Positions 11,128 to 19,926 of a stretch of DNA of 64,000 nt are shown here, in pieces (within the stretch, counting starts at the first letter, position 1; each line of letters starts with the position of its first letter). The DNA lies in the NCBI RefSeq assembly GCF_004346095.1, contig NZ_SLZV01000021.1, positions 1 through 64,000 on the forward strand, written 5' to 3'. The position numbers and the translations under genes are program-made. The DNA is from Faecalimonas umbilicata (GTDB taxonomy: Bacteria; Bacillota; Clostridia; Lachnospirales; Lachnospiraceae). Below the pieces are notes generated by a model. That model was not told the origin of the DNA. It did no database searches and saw nothing but the letters and a program-made list of their open reading frames with translations.

Positions 11128-12681
11128 TTATCTCCAATATTTCTGATCCATTGTACGGTAAATCAACGCTTCATCCAAATGGGTCGATTCAATCTTTTCA
11201 CTGCCTTCCAGATCTGCGATCGTCCTTGCTACCCGAAGTACTTTATAGTAGGAGCGGGCAGTCAACTGAAGCGTCTCAAAACTTCTTTTCATCTTTTCTT
11301 TTCCCTCCGGATCCAATTCACAATGCTCCATCAGTGTTTTGACGGATACTCTTCCATTTGTCTGCTTCTTCTGCCCCTCATATCGTTTCTTTTGAATCTC
11401 TCGCGCTGCACATACTCGCGCACGGATAATATCGGATGTCTCCTCCTCATCGGTTTGGATCAGGCTCTCATACCTCACCTTCGGTACATCTACGCAAAGA
11501 TCGATCCGATCAAGCAGTGGTCCGCTGATTCTGCCTAAATAATTGCGGATTTCCTGTTCACTGCACCTACATCGATTGTAATCCGGAAACTGTCCGCATG
11601 GACACGGATTCATTGCCGCCACTACAATCGTATCTGCCGGAAATATATAACTTCCTCCATTTCTGACAATATGAATCTTCTGTTCTTCCAACGGTTCTCT
11701 TAACGCCTCCAGCACATCTTTTCGAAATTCTGCCGCCTCATCCAAAAACAGACATCCACCATGACTTAAGCTCAATTCTCCCGGAACAGGATGCAAACCT
11801 CCTCCTACAAGCGCAGCCTTTGTGACCGTGTGATGTACCGCACGAAATGGACGAGCTAAAATCAGAGGCTGTTTTTCATCCAAAAATCCTGCAACACTAT
11901 ACACTTTCGAAATCTCTATGCATTCCTCCATCGAAAGCGGAGGAAAGATGGTCGGAATCCGTTTTGCTACCATCGTTTTTCCGGAACCTGGCGGTCCGAT
12001 CAGCAAAAGATTATGTTCTCCTGCAACTGCGATTTCTGCCGCCCGCTTTACAAATGTCTGCCCTTTGATCTCGCTAAAATCCTCTGAACCCTGACATCTA
12101 TCCTCAACTTCTATATTCCGCTCTCCTGACACTTTATGATTTTTCCAGACAATTTCCTCACCCTCCTGTTCTATTTTTTTTGCAACTTCAATCAGTTCTG
12201 TCAATTTTGACACACCGATCACTTCCATCCCTGTGATACTTCTCCCTTCCTGTTCATTCTCCTTTGGAATCATGCAGCGGACGCATCCATGTTCTTTTGC
12301 TTCCAGAAGAATCGGGAGAATCCCGGGAACTTTTTTCACACCACCATCGAGGCTTAACTCTCCGATTATAAGTACATTTACAAGCGTTTTCTGACTGATC
12401 ACCCCATTGGCCGCAAGCACTGCTGCCGCGATTGGGAGGTCAAATGCCGCTCCTCTTTTTCTTACATTTGCCGGAGAAAGATTGATCACTACCTTTCTTG
12501 GCGGAATCTGTATGCCGCTGTTTTTTACTGCCGTGCGAACACGCTCCGCCGACTCTTTTACTTCCGATGCAAGATGACCTACCATATGAAAAAATGGAAG
12601 TCCATTTCCCACATCTGCCTCCACATGGATAAACTCTGCCTGCATTCCCTGCAGAGATGCTGATAAAACTGTGCTAAACAA
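11128..12681 (-). CDS. comM: ComM-like AAA+ helicase (Mg chelatase-like, YifB)
   Basis: A protein of about 517 residues. ComM is a hexameric AAA+ helicase that extends branch migration during natural transformation. An N-terminal Lon-S5-like domain (about 1-165) precedes the AAA+ core with Walker A GPPGSGKTMVAK, Walker B GGCLFLDEAAEF and a C-terminal Mg-chelatase lid. I place the start at the TTG at 12681, because GGAAGGAG lies ten bases ahead and the product then begins MFSTVLSASLQGM like its homologues. A GTG at 12693 overlaps the ribosome binding site. Confidence 0.93.
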   Translation of the reverse strand: MFSTVLSASLQGMQAEFIHVEADVGNGLPFFHMVGHLASEVKESAERVRTAVKNSGIQIPPRKVVINLSPANVRKRGAAFDLPIAAAVLAANGVISQKTLVNVLIIGELSLDGGVKKVPGILPILLEAKEHGCVRCMIPKENEQEGRSITGMEVIGVSKLTELIEVAKKIEQEGEEIVWKNHKVSGERNIEVEDRCQGSEDFSEIKGQTFVKRAAEIAVAGEHNLLLIGPPGSGKTMVAKRIPTIFPPLSMEECIEISKVYSVAGFLDEKQPLILARPFRAVHHTVTKAALVGGGLHPVPGELSLSHGGCLFLDEAAEFRKDVLEALREPLEEQKIHIVRNGGSYIFPADTIVVAAMNPCPCGQFPDYNRCRCSEQEIRNYLGRISGPLLDRIDLCVDVPKVRYESLIQTDEEETSDIIRARVCAAREIQKKRYEGQKKQTNGRVSVKTLMEHCELDPEGKEKMKRSFETLQLTARSYYKVLRVARTIADLEGSEKIESTHLDEALIYRTMDQKYWR

Positions 12682-12975
12682 AGCCGATACCACTCCTTCC
12701 CAAATCGCACTGCGTATCTTCTCTTAGCCTCTTTTATTTCTGTACAAAAATAAGAACCGCACATGCGATTTTCTTTCTTTTTTCTTGTGTTTCCATACTA
12801 TTTTTGATCGTTGATTTTCTGGCAGAAACGCCGGAATAATTCTGAAAGAGATGTCTTCAGAATGATTTTCTTTACTATAACATATCTTTTTTGTTTATGC
12901 TACATAAGGGTTATAATATTTTTATGAATAATTGCAGTTTTCCATGCAATCGCTTGCATTTTCTCTCTAACGCAA

Positions 12976-13013
12976 ATACGTCCCGTGCAGAAACACTTTC
13001 TGCCGGAACGTAT
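12976..13013. terminator. Long hairpin behind the YesL-like gene
   Basis: ATACGT (12976-12981) pairs with ACGTAT (13008-13013), with GCAGAAA/TTTCTGC inside. T-rich sequence follows on the plus strand; on the minus strand, where the gene at 13064 ends, the T-tract is weak. The rest of 12694-13063 shows one further 8-bp hairpin (about 12841-12862) and no gene. Confidence 0.5.
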
Positions 13014-13063
13014 CATTTTCTTATCTTCTTTTCTCTGCTTTTTACAAATATTCGTAAAATTTG

Positions 13064-13720
13064 TTATGCTTCTTCTGTCTCTGCTTCGGGTTCTTCCACA
13101 CGCTCATATTTTGAAAAGATCTTCCGGTAAATATACGATGTGACAAATGCCAGAAACGAAAATCCAGTCATGAACCAAAATGCAAGTGCTGTGATCATTG
13201 CCCGTGCACTGAAAAACGTCACAAACAGTACTAAAATATTGACTCCAAAAAGAAGTAATGTGAACGGAAAACTGCCGATACCTATCAACAGAGCATTTTT
13301 GAAAATCTGCTTCATTGTCGCGTGAAATCGTGCAATATAAGGGAAAATATACATTGCAATCATCAGATAAACAAAAGACATTGCATAAATGGTCACCCCA
13401 AATGCTTTTCCAAATCCGCCTTCCAGTCCCATCGCAAACCTGATGTCTACAAAAAGCACTGTTCCAACGAAAAGTATCACTAACCATGCGATCGTACTCT
13501 GTTTGAAATTCTCTTTAAATCCTTTTAGAAATCCTTTGGCAATATAACTTTCTTCGTTCTTTACCGCCTTCAATGTTACAGAATACAGCGCCGTCCACGA
13601 AGCACCGATCGTCACGATCGGAATGCTGCATAAAAGGAATAAAAAATTGAGGATGACCAAATCGGCTACCCTTCCTAAAAATCTCCAGACAATATTGTCT
13701 GTGTCAAATAATCTGCCCAT
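13064..13720 (-). CDS. YesL-family membrane protein (DUF624)
   Basis: A 218-residue protein with four to five membrane segments (about residues 18-45, 75-95, 105-130, 145-170, 175-195). The N-terminal part RFLGRVADLVILNFLF is typical of DUF624/YesL. In Bacilli, yesL lies by genes for sugar uptake and degradation; no such genes are here, so the role is unknown. The C-terminal tail is acidic (EEPEAETEEA). Confidence 0.85.
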   Translation of the reverse strand: MGRLFDTDNIVWRFLGRVADLVILNFLFLLCSIPIVTIGASWTALYSVTLKAVKNEESYIAKGFLKGFKENFKQSTIAWLVILFVGTVLFVDIRFAMGLEGGFGKAFGVTIYAMSFVYLMIAMYIFPYIARFHATMKQIFKNALLIGIGSFPFTLLLFGVNILVLFVTFFSARAMITALAFWFMTGFSFLAFVTSYIYRKIFSKYERVEEPEAETEEA

Positions 13721-13857
13721 ACAATCCCGCCATTCATATAATTTTTGCGGCAGCTGCCGCCCTTCACTTTGTCAGACATAAGTATATGATAGCACGTTCT
13801 CCTTTGATAGTAAACAGACATTTTGATGCTTTTTTCTCTGTTTTCATGTGGAAAAGC

Positions 13858-13884
13858 ACAAATCTTCTCTCCAGCACATAAGCT
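13858..13884 (+). promoter_or_regulatory. Possible sigma-E/sigma-K type promoter of sigK
   Basis: AC at 13858-13859, a 17-base gap, then CATAAGCT at 13877-13884, fitting the sporulation consensus AC-N16/17-CATANNNT. The element is short and could be chance. Confidence 0.35.
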
Positions 13885-13903
13885 ATATTAAATATGCTTA
13901 GAG

Positions 13904-14539
13904 GTGCTTATCTTGAAATCATTTCCAACTCCCCTCACTTCTGCTGAGGAACAATATTACATGCAAAAATACACAGAGGGCGACCTTGAAGCAAAACACA
14001 TCCTGATCGAACACAATCTCCGGCTTGTAGCACATATTGTCAAAAAATATCAACGTCCGGAGGAAGACAATGAAGATCTGATCTCCATCGGAACCGTAGG
14101 ACTGATCAAAGCAGTCATCACCTTTAATCCCGAAAAAGGAAATCGACTTTCCACTTATGCAGCCCGCTGTATTGAAAATGAAATTCTGATGATGCTTCGC
14201 TCTAGAAAAAAATCCTCCCGGGAAATCTCTCTCTACGAACCGATCGGTACTGACCGGGAAGGTAATGAGATCCAGCTGTTTGATGTCATGGAGACAACAG
14301 ATGAAGATATCCACGAGAAAATCAATCTCAAAGACGATGTACGCACTTTATACGAAAAAGTAGAATCCGAATTATCTGACCGGGAACGGCTCGTTCTGAA
14401 AATGCGCTACGGACTTTACAATGAGGAAGAATACACGCAGCGTGAAATCGCAAAAAGGCTTGGAATTTCCCGCTCTTACGTATCACGCATTGAAAAAAGC
14501 GCCGTGGAAAAATTGCGCATCTTCTTTCCGGAATCTTGA
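13904..14539 (+). CDS. sigK: Sporulation sigma factor SigK (no pro-sequence)
   Basis: A 211-residue sigma-70 family protein, closest in pattern to SigK, which drives late mother-cell genes of sporulation. Region 2 is NLRLVAHIVKKY...DLISIGTVGLIKA with core-binding and -10 recognition helices. Region 4 is TQREIAKRLGISRSYVSRIEKSA. The coordinates give a GTG start; a TTG at 13913, eight bases behind AGAGGTG, is equally likely. An in-frame stop at 13889 shows there is no room for the roughly 20-residue pro-peptide of Bacillus pro-SigK. It is the only plus-strand gene between 170 and 21388. Confidence 0.9.
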   Translation: MLILKSFPTPLTSAEEQYYMQKYTEGDLEAKHILIEHNLRLVAHIVKKYQRPEEDNEDLISIGTVGLIKAVITFNPEKGNRLSTYAARCIENEILMMLRSRKKSSREISLYEPIGTDREGNEIQLFDVMETTDEDIHEKINLKDDVRTLYEKVESELSDRERLVLKMRYGLYNEEEYTQREIAKRLGISRSYVSRIEKSAVEKLRIFFPES

Positions 14540-14550
14540 CAGAATACTAA

Positions 14551-14604
14551 GAAACCGAAAGCAAAGGCTCATTTTCACTGAAAATGCTTGCCGCTTTCGG
14601 TTTC
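14551..14604. terminator. Shared hairpin between sigK and the U32 peptidase
   Basis: GAAACCGAAAGC (14551-14562) pairs with GCTTTCGGTTTC (14593-14604), with nested GGC/GCC and CATTTTC/GAAAATG pairs. It lies between two converging genes. The T-tract is short on both strands. Confidence 0.7.
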
Positions 14605-14613
14605 CTCATCACA

Positions 14614-15849
14614 TTATACTTCTTTCGCTTCCTGTCTTCTTAAAATATCATACTGCTCTAACGGCATTCCCAGATCTACATACAATACTTGTTTTGGATG
14701 CGGAGCACTCTCCTGCTCATTGCCATCCTCATCTAAGATCCGCTTCACTTCCACACTAATATTTTCGCCATTCGGTTTCATCACTTCGATCGTCTCTCCG
14801 ACAGAAAACTTATTTCTCTGTTCGATACGGTAAGTGCCATCACGCTCTTCCCCTACGATTCCAAGATAGGTATACTCTTTCACATAAGTATTGCTGTCAT
14901 AGATCTGTGTTGTCTCATCCGGCTTTCCAAAGAAAAATCCTGTCGTAAACTGCCGATAAGTACAATTAGAGATCTGTTCCAGATACCATGGCATATTTTT
15001 CTCATAGAGTGCCGGATCCTTCTGATAGTCGTCAATCGCCTTGCGGTATGTTCTTGCAACCGTTGCTACATAGAGTGCGGTCTTCATACGTCCCTCGATC
15101 TTCAGACTGTCAATGCCCGACTCTAAAATTTCCGGGATATGCTGGATCATACAGAGGTCCTTGGAGTTAAAAATATAAGTTCCTCTCTCATTCTCATACA
15201 CCGGCATATATTCTCCTGGTCTGGTCTCCTCAACCACAGAATATTTCCATCTGCATGGATGGGTACATGCTCCCCGGTTTGCATCTCTTCCGGTGAAATA
15301 GTTGCTGAGCAGGCATCTTCCGGAATAAGAAATGCACATCGCCCCATGGACAAATGTCTCAATTTCCAGCTCATCCGGAATATTTGCCCGAATCTCTCTA
15401 ATTTCCTCCAAAGACAATTCCCTTGCTGATACGACACGAGATGCCCCCAGCTTATGCCAGAAATTATAAGTCGCATAGTTTGTATTATTTGCCTGCGTAC
15501 TGATGTGACGCTCAATCTCCGGACAGATTTCCTTTGCGATCTCAAATACACCAGGGTCGGCAATGATCAATGCGTCTGGTTTAATCTCTTTTAACTCTTT
15601 AAAATATTCTCGTACCCCTGAAAGATCCGCATTATGCGCGAGAATATTGGCAGTTACATATACTTTTACATCGTGTTCATGTGCAAATGCGATTCCCTCC
15701 TGCATTTCCTCCATGGAAAAGTTTTTCGCTTTCGCTCGAAGTCCGAACGCCTCTCCTCCAATGTAAACCGCATCAGCTCCAAACATAACAGCTGTCTTTA
15801 ATACTTCCAGGCTGCTCGCCGGAATCAATAATTCTGGATGTCTTGCCAT
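14614..15849 (-). CDS. U32-family peptidase / tRNA- or RNA-hydroxylation-type protein
   Basis: A protein of 411 residues from the ATG at 15849, which has AGAAAGGA ahead of it; an upstream TTG at 15870 has no such site. It belongs to peptidase family U32 (PELLIPASSLEVLKTAV, GAMCISYSGRCLLS, RGACTHPCRW). Several U32 proteins (TrhP, RlhA) are now known to hydroxylate tRNA or rRNA rather than cleave peptides. The clustered cysteines around residue 170-190 fit that group. It follows an O-methyltransferase gene, a common pairing in Clostridia, which fits TrhP-type tRNA U34 modification with TrmR; this is inference. Confidence 0.85.
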   Translation of the reverse strand: MARHPELLIPASSLEVLKTAVMFGADAVYIGGEAFGLRAKAKNFSMEEMQEGIAFAHEHDVKVYVTANILAHNADLSGVREYFKELKEIKPDALIIADPGVFEIAKEICPEIERHISTQANNTNYATYNFWHKLGASRVVSARELSLEEIREIRANIPDELEIETFVHGAMCISYSGRCLLSNYFTGRDANRGACTHPCRWKYSVVEETRPGEYMPVYENERGTYIFNSKDLCMIQHIPEILESGIDSLKIEGRMKTALYVATVARTYRKAIDDYQKDPALYEKNMPWYLEQISNCTYRQFTTGFFFGKPDETTQIYDSNTYVKEYTYLGIVGEERDGTYRIEQRNKFSVGETIEVMKPNGENISVEVKRILDEDGNEQESAPHPKQVLYVDLGMPLEQYDILRRQEAKEV

Positions 15850-15882
15850 ATATTTTTCCTTTCTGTACAACTTGTTTCTTTT

Positions 15883-16533
15883 CTATTTTTCTCCAATCTT
15901 TACACTGACTGTTGCTCCGTCCCCGATCGGAACTATAGACGTCAGCAGTCTGTCATCATGCTTTAATGCATACAGATATTCCCTCATTCGGCTGTGGATC
16001 GTCCGATTCCTGCGCTCCACTGCGAAGCGAGATTCAATGATATCTCCTTCCTGAAGCACATTATCCGATACGAGGACGCCTCCCGGATTCAAAAGACGCA
16101 TCACTTCCGGCAGATAATAAATATACTGTCCTTTTGCCGCATCCATAAAAATAAAATCATACGGCTCTTTTAAGGACTGCATCACTTCCATCGCATCTCC
16201 TTCCAGAAGTGTGATCTGTTTTTCTTTTCCTGCCCGCCTGAAATTTTCACGGGCAATCGGAATCCGTTTCTCATATTTTTCAATTGTTGTGATCTCACAT
16301 TCCTCTGTCACATATTCACTCATCAGAATTGCAGAAAATCCGACAGCCGTTCCAACCTCTAAAATCCGCCTCGGTTTCTGCATCGCAAGCAGTACTTTCA
16401 GAAAGCTCTGCATCTCCTTCCGGATGATCGGTACATAAGTATCCAGTGCCTCCTGCTCGATCTGCTCCAAAATCGCTGTGTTTTCTGTGTCAAGAGAATT
16501 AATGAACGTCACCATTCTTTCATCTACAATCAT
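15883..16533 (-). CDS. Class I SAM O-methyltransferase (COG4122, TrmR-like)
   Basis: A 216-residue Rossmann-fold methyltransferase. Motif I is ILEVGTAVGFSAILM near residue 60, and the acidic strand is ITTIEKYEKRIPIAR. The metal-site region is FIFMDAAKGQYI and VLVSDNVLQEG. It resembles the caffeoyl-CoA-type family that includes Bacillus TrmR, which methylates 5-hydroxyuridine in tRNA. The adjacent U32 gene would make that precursor, so the pair may act together. The start has GAGGAG ahead of ATG. Confidence 0.85.
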   Translation of the reverse strand: MIVDERMVTFINSLDTENTAILEQIEQEALDTYVPIIRKEMQSFLKVLLAMQKPRRILEVGTAVGFSAILMSEYVTEECEITTIEKYEKRIPIARENFRRAGKEKQITLLEGDAMEVMQSLKEPYDFIFMDAAKGQYIYYLPEVMRLLNPGGVLVSDNVLQEGDIIESRFAVERRNRTIHSRMREYLYALKHDDRLLTSIVPIGDGATVSVKIGEK

Positions 16534-16612
16534 ATGCCTTCTCCTCTGTTTCTGAATTGCAAAACCTCAGAAAATAAGGCGGAGAACCAAAATCCTCCGC
16601 CCTTCTTTCCTT

Positions 16613-18280
16613 CTATACATCCATAATGATCGGAAGGATCATCGGACGTCTCTTAGTCCGCTTCCAGATAAAATCATTCATCGTATCGCGGATCACTAAT
16701 TTAATTCTGCTCCAGTCTGCATTGCGATTGTTTCTCAAACAGTTCTCAAGCGCATCGGAAAGTACCTGTCTTGCCTCTTCCATCAGCCCTTCGGACTCCC
16801 TTACATAGACAAATCCTCTCGAAACAATGTCCGGCCCTGCAAGGAGCTGATTGGTTCCCTTCTCCAGTGTCAGGACTACGATCAGTATACCATCTTCTGC
16901 CAAATGCTGACGATCACGTAATACAATATTTCCAACATCGCCAACACCGAGTCCGTCTACAAGGATTGCTCCCGTCTGTACTTTGTCTACAACCTTTGCA
17001 CTTTGATTATCCAGCGCCAGTACCTCTCCGGATTTGAGGATGAATACATTTTCCTTCGGAATGCCAAGCGCTGTCGCAATTCCTGCATTTGCCTTCAAAT
17101 GACGATATTCTCCATGAACCGGGATCGCATATTTTGGTTTCACAAGAGAATAGATCAATTTCAACTCTTCCTGACAGGCATGCCCGGATACGTGTGCATC
17201 CTGGAAAATAACATCTGCACCCTTCTGGGAAAGTTCATTGATCACCCTTGACACTGCCTTTTCATTTCCCGGGATTGGGTTTGAACTGAAAATAACTGTA
17301 TCTCCCGGCTTGATGCTGACCTTCTTATGAATATCTGCTGCCATACGGGATAATGCCGCCATAGACTCTCCCTGGCTTCCTGTTGTGATCAGAACCGTCT
17401 TCTCATCCGGATAATTCTTCAGCTGATCGATCTCGATCAATGTCTTGTCCGGCACATTCAGATACCCAAGCTCTGATGCTGTGGAAATAATGTTGACCAT
17501 GCTCCGTCCTTCCACGACAACTTTTCTGTCATACTTATAGGCAGAGTTAATGATCTGCTGTACACGGTCTACATTCGATGCGAAAGTAGCAATAATAATC
17601 CTTGTATTTCTATGTTCTGCAAAAATCTGGTCAAAAGTCTTTCCAACTGTCCGCTCTGACATCGTAAATCCCGGGCGCTCTGCATTCGTACTGTCTGACA
17701 TCAGCGCAAGCACACCTTTCTTTCCGATCTCAGCAAATCTCTGAAGATCGATCGCATCTCCAAATACCGGAGTGTAATCGACTTTAAAGTCACCTGTATG
17801 CACAACGATTCCTGCCGGCGAATAAATTGCAAGCGCAGAAGCATCTGCGATACTGTGATTTGTCTTAATGAATTCAATCCGGAACTGCCCCAGATTGATC
17901 GACTGTCCGTGACGCACAACCTTTCTTCTTGTACAGCGGAGCAGGTTGTGCTCCTTTAATTTGTTTTCAATGATTCCCATCGTAAGCTTTGTCGCATAGA
18001 TTGGAAGATTCATCTCTTTTAATACATAAGATAATGCTCCGATGTGATCCTCATGTCCGTGGGTAATGACAAATCCTTTCACCTTTTGGATATTATCCTT
18101 CAAATAAGTGATATCCGGAATCACAAGGTCGATCCCTAGCATATCATCCTCCGGAAATGCCAGTCCACAGTCTACTACAATAATACTGTCCTCATATTCA
18201 AAGGCAGTAATGTTCATTCCGATCTGCTCAAGTCCTCCGAGCGGAATGATCTTTAATTTTGAATTGCTCTCTCTTTTCAA
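16613..18280 (-). CDS. rnj: Ribonuclease J
   Basis: A 555-residue metallo-beta-lactamase/beta-CASP ribonuclease with endo- and 5'-exonuclease activity. The zinc motif is THGHEDHIG near residue 75, with HTGDFKVD further on. The beta-CASP domain includes SDSTNAERPG and VPVHGEYRHL-like elements (here IPVHGEYRHL). The start is TTG, with GGAGGTG ahead. Only one RNase J is in this window. It may share a transcript with the O-methyltransferase and U32 genes downstream. Confidence 0.96.
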   Translation of the reverse strand: MKRESNSKLKIIPLGGLEQIGMNITAFEYEDSIIVVDCGLAFPEDDMLGIDLVIPDITYLKDNIQKVKGFVITHGHEDHIGALSYVLKEMNLPIYATKLTMGIIENKLKEHNLLRCTRRKVVRHGQSINLGQFRIEFIKTNHSIADASALAIYSPAGIVVHTGDFKVDYTPVFGDAIDLQRFAEIGKKGVLALMSDSTNAERPGFTMSERTVGKTFDQIFAEHRNTRIIIATFASNVDRVQQIINSAYKYDRKVVVEGRSMVNIISTASELGYLNVPDKTLIEIDQLKNYPDEKTVLITTGSQGESMAALSRMAADIHKKVSIKPGDTVIFSSNPIPGNEKAVSRVINELSQKGADVIFQDAHVSGHACQEELKLIYSLVKPKYAIPVHGEYRHLKANAGIATALGIPKENVFILKSGEVLALDNQSAKVVDKVQTGAILVDGLGVGDVGNIVLRDRQHLAEDGILIVVLTLEKGTNQLLAGPDIVSRGFVYVRESEGLMEEARQVLSDALENCLRNNRNADWSRIKLVIRDTMNDFIWKRTKRRPMILPIIMDV

Positions 18281-18303
18281 AAGCTACACCTCCATGTTTC
18301 ATT

Positions 18304-18777
18304 CTACTTTCTTTTCTCTGCACTTTCTCTTTCTGCACATTCTTTACATTGTCCGTAGAATTTCAACTCGTGGTCCAGAACATGGAAATCCGTTTTCCTC
18401 TCAATATAACTTTCCAGCTCCTCTAAGAGATCATCTTCAAAAGACCATACCTTTCCACAACTTTTACATATCAAATGATGATGATGATGCTTTCCTTCCT
18501 CGCCTTCGATCAGGGTTCCGATTTCATATCTGACACATCCATCATCCAGATTAATCCGATCCACCAATTGCAATTCCAGTAACAACTGTACCGTCCGGTA
18601 TACGGTCGCCAATCCAATTTCAGGATAGTCAACTTTCACCAGTTCATAAATGTCCTCCGCTGTCATATGCTCACCACGATGTTTTTCAAGCACCTCAAGT
18701 ACAAGCAGTCTCTGGTTTGTCACTTTCAGTCCCTGCTCTTTTAATATTTTCTTAAACGCTTCCTGGTTTAATGTCAT
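18304..18777 (-). CDS. fur: Fur-family metal-dependent repressor
   Basis: A protein of 157 residues from the ATG at 18777, preceded by GAGGTGG; frames extending to 18837 have no such site. The winged helix covers about residues 1-85. A His run and CKSCGK...QCKECAE give the two CxxC pairs of a structural zinc site. Fur, PerR and Zur look alike at this level. Its place after ireB-ruvX-DUF1292 is standard for Clostridia, and a Fur-type box lies before feoAB in this window, which favours iron control. Confidence 0.88.
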   Translation of the reverse strand: MTLNQEAFKKILKEQGLKVTNQRLLVLEVLEKHRGEHMTAEDIYELVKVDYPEIGLATVYRTVQLLLELQLVDRINLDDGCVRYEIGTLIEGEEGKHHHHHLICKSCGKVWSFEDDLLEELESYIERKTDFHVLDHELKFYGQCKECAERESAEKRK

Positions 18778-18820
18778 ATGCCACCTCATCTGCAAAGTTC
18801 TATACTCAAATGTATCTAAA

Positions 18821-19081
18821 CTACATTTCAATATCAACGTCTTCTAATAATTCTTCAAATACTTTTGAAACTGCAAGAAGTTCTGTATCATCTTCCACAA
18901 CTTCATATACACTTTCATCCTCTTCTACTTTACTTAAATCCTTCAAGATCAGACATTCTGCATCATCTTCTTCAGAATCTGTAACAAGAATATATGTCAC
19001 ACCGCCTAATTTTGTCTGTTCTAACACAAAAAATTCTACTGCCTGATCTTCTCCTTCAAATGTAAATGTAATCTTTTCCAT
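18821..19081 (-). CDS. DUF1292 protein
   Basis: An 86-residue acidic protein (MEKITFTFEGEDQAVEFFVLEQ, then LGGVTYILVTD) of the DUF1292 family, which is nearly always found between ruvX and fur or mltG in Firmicutes. No catalytic residues are known. It lies eight bases behind ruvX, with AGGAG before its ATG, so it is cotranscribed. Its stop falls about 45 bases ahead of the fur start. Confidence 0.92.
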   Translation of the reverse strand: MEKITFTFEGEDQAVEFFVLEQTKLGGVTYILVTDSEEDDAECLILKDLSKVEEDESVYEVVEDDTELLAVSKVFEELLEDVDIEM

Positions 19082-19089
19082 AAAAACTC

Positions 19090-19545
19090 CTACACTTCTT
19101 CCATATCCTCGTCTGACTTCTGTCTGAAATAAACAGAATCCAGATATCCCTGCAAGATAAAAACTGCCGCGATCTTATCTACATATTTCTTGCGGTCTTC
19201 TCTTCGTACGTTATTTTCGATCAATGTCCGTTCTGCCTCGACGGTTGTCAGGCGCTCATCCCACATCGTAACCGGAAGTGCTGTTCTCCGCTCAAGCATC
19301 TCCTTGAATTCCAGCGACTTCTCTGCCCGGTCACCGACAGTGTTGTTCATATTCTTTGGGAAGCCAAGAACAATCTCCTCGACCTGGTATTCCTGCACAA
19401 GCGCCTCAATACGAGCCAGTGTCTTTCTTAGCTTGTTCTCTTCCTTCCTGCAGATTGTTTCAATTCCTTGGGCAGTAAGACCTAAAGGGTCACTGATTGC
19501 GACCCCCACCGTCTTAGACCCATAATCCAGTCCCATAATCCTCAT
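19090..19545 (-). CDS. ruvX: RuvX / YqgF putative RNase H-fold nuclease
   Basis: A 151-residue RNase H-fold protein. It begins with the strand [22 protein letters not shown], where the first Asp is a metal ligand. A central [12 protein letters not shown] follows, then the C-terminal [10 protein letters not shown] with acidic ligands. Named a pre-Holliday-junction resolvase; homologues process 16S rRNA ends. It starts six bases behind ireB and is the second gene of the ireB-ruvX-DUF1292-fur cluster. Confidence 0.95.
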   Translation of the reverse strand: MRIMGLDYGSKTVGVAISDPLGLTAQGIETICRKEENKLRKTLARIEALVQEYQVEEIVLGFPKNMNNTVGDRAEKSLEFKEMLERRTALPVTMWDERLTTVEAERTLIENNVRREDRKKYVDKIAAVFILQGYLDSVYFRQKSDEDMEEV

Positions 19546-19551
19546 ACGATA

Positions 19552-19815
19552 TTATTCCCATCCGTGATGCTCGATATACGCTTTCAGCATCTCCTCTACA
19601 AGCTCGTCCCGCTCCATCTTCATGATCAGACTTCTCGCGCCATTGTGACTTGTGATGTAAGTCGGATCTCCTGACATAATATACCCTACGATCTGATTTA
19701 CCGGGTTGTATCCTTTTTCTTTCAGTGCCCCATACACGATCTCAAGAATGTCTTTCGCCTTGATCTGTGGTCCGGTCTCCACATGAAAGAACTGTGTATT
19801 GCTCAAATCTTTCAT
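19552..19815 (-). CDS. ireB: IreB-family regulatory phosphoprotein
   Basis: A protein of 87 residues from the ATG at 19815 (GGAGG nine bases ahead); an upstream frame to 19872 lacks a site. The signature is [23 protein letters not shown]. In Enterococcus, IreB is phosphorylated on N-terminal Thr by the kinase IreK and affects cephalosporin resistance. Here the N-terminal [10 protein letters not shown] has Ser5 and Thr7 as possible sites. No kinase gene is nearby. It leads the ruvX cluster. Confidence 0.94.
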   Translation of the reverse strand: MKDLSNTQFFHVETGPQIKAKDILEIVYGALKEKGYNPVNQIVGYIMSGDPTYITSHNGARSLIMKMERDELVEEMLKAYIEHHGWE

Positions 19816-19926
19816 CTTTTCTTCCTCCGTTTCATACATTTCTATTCTAATATAAATGTACCAAAAATACAATGAATATTTTGTGAAGGATTTTTAAAAT
19901 GATTCTCAAAATAAAGTTTTCTACTT

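Noticed and set aside
12579-12764. 61-codon frame upstream of comM
   Set aside because: It overlaps comM in another frame and has no homology-like pattern.
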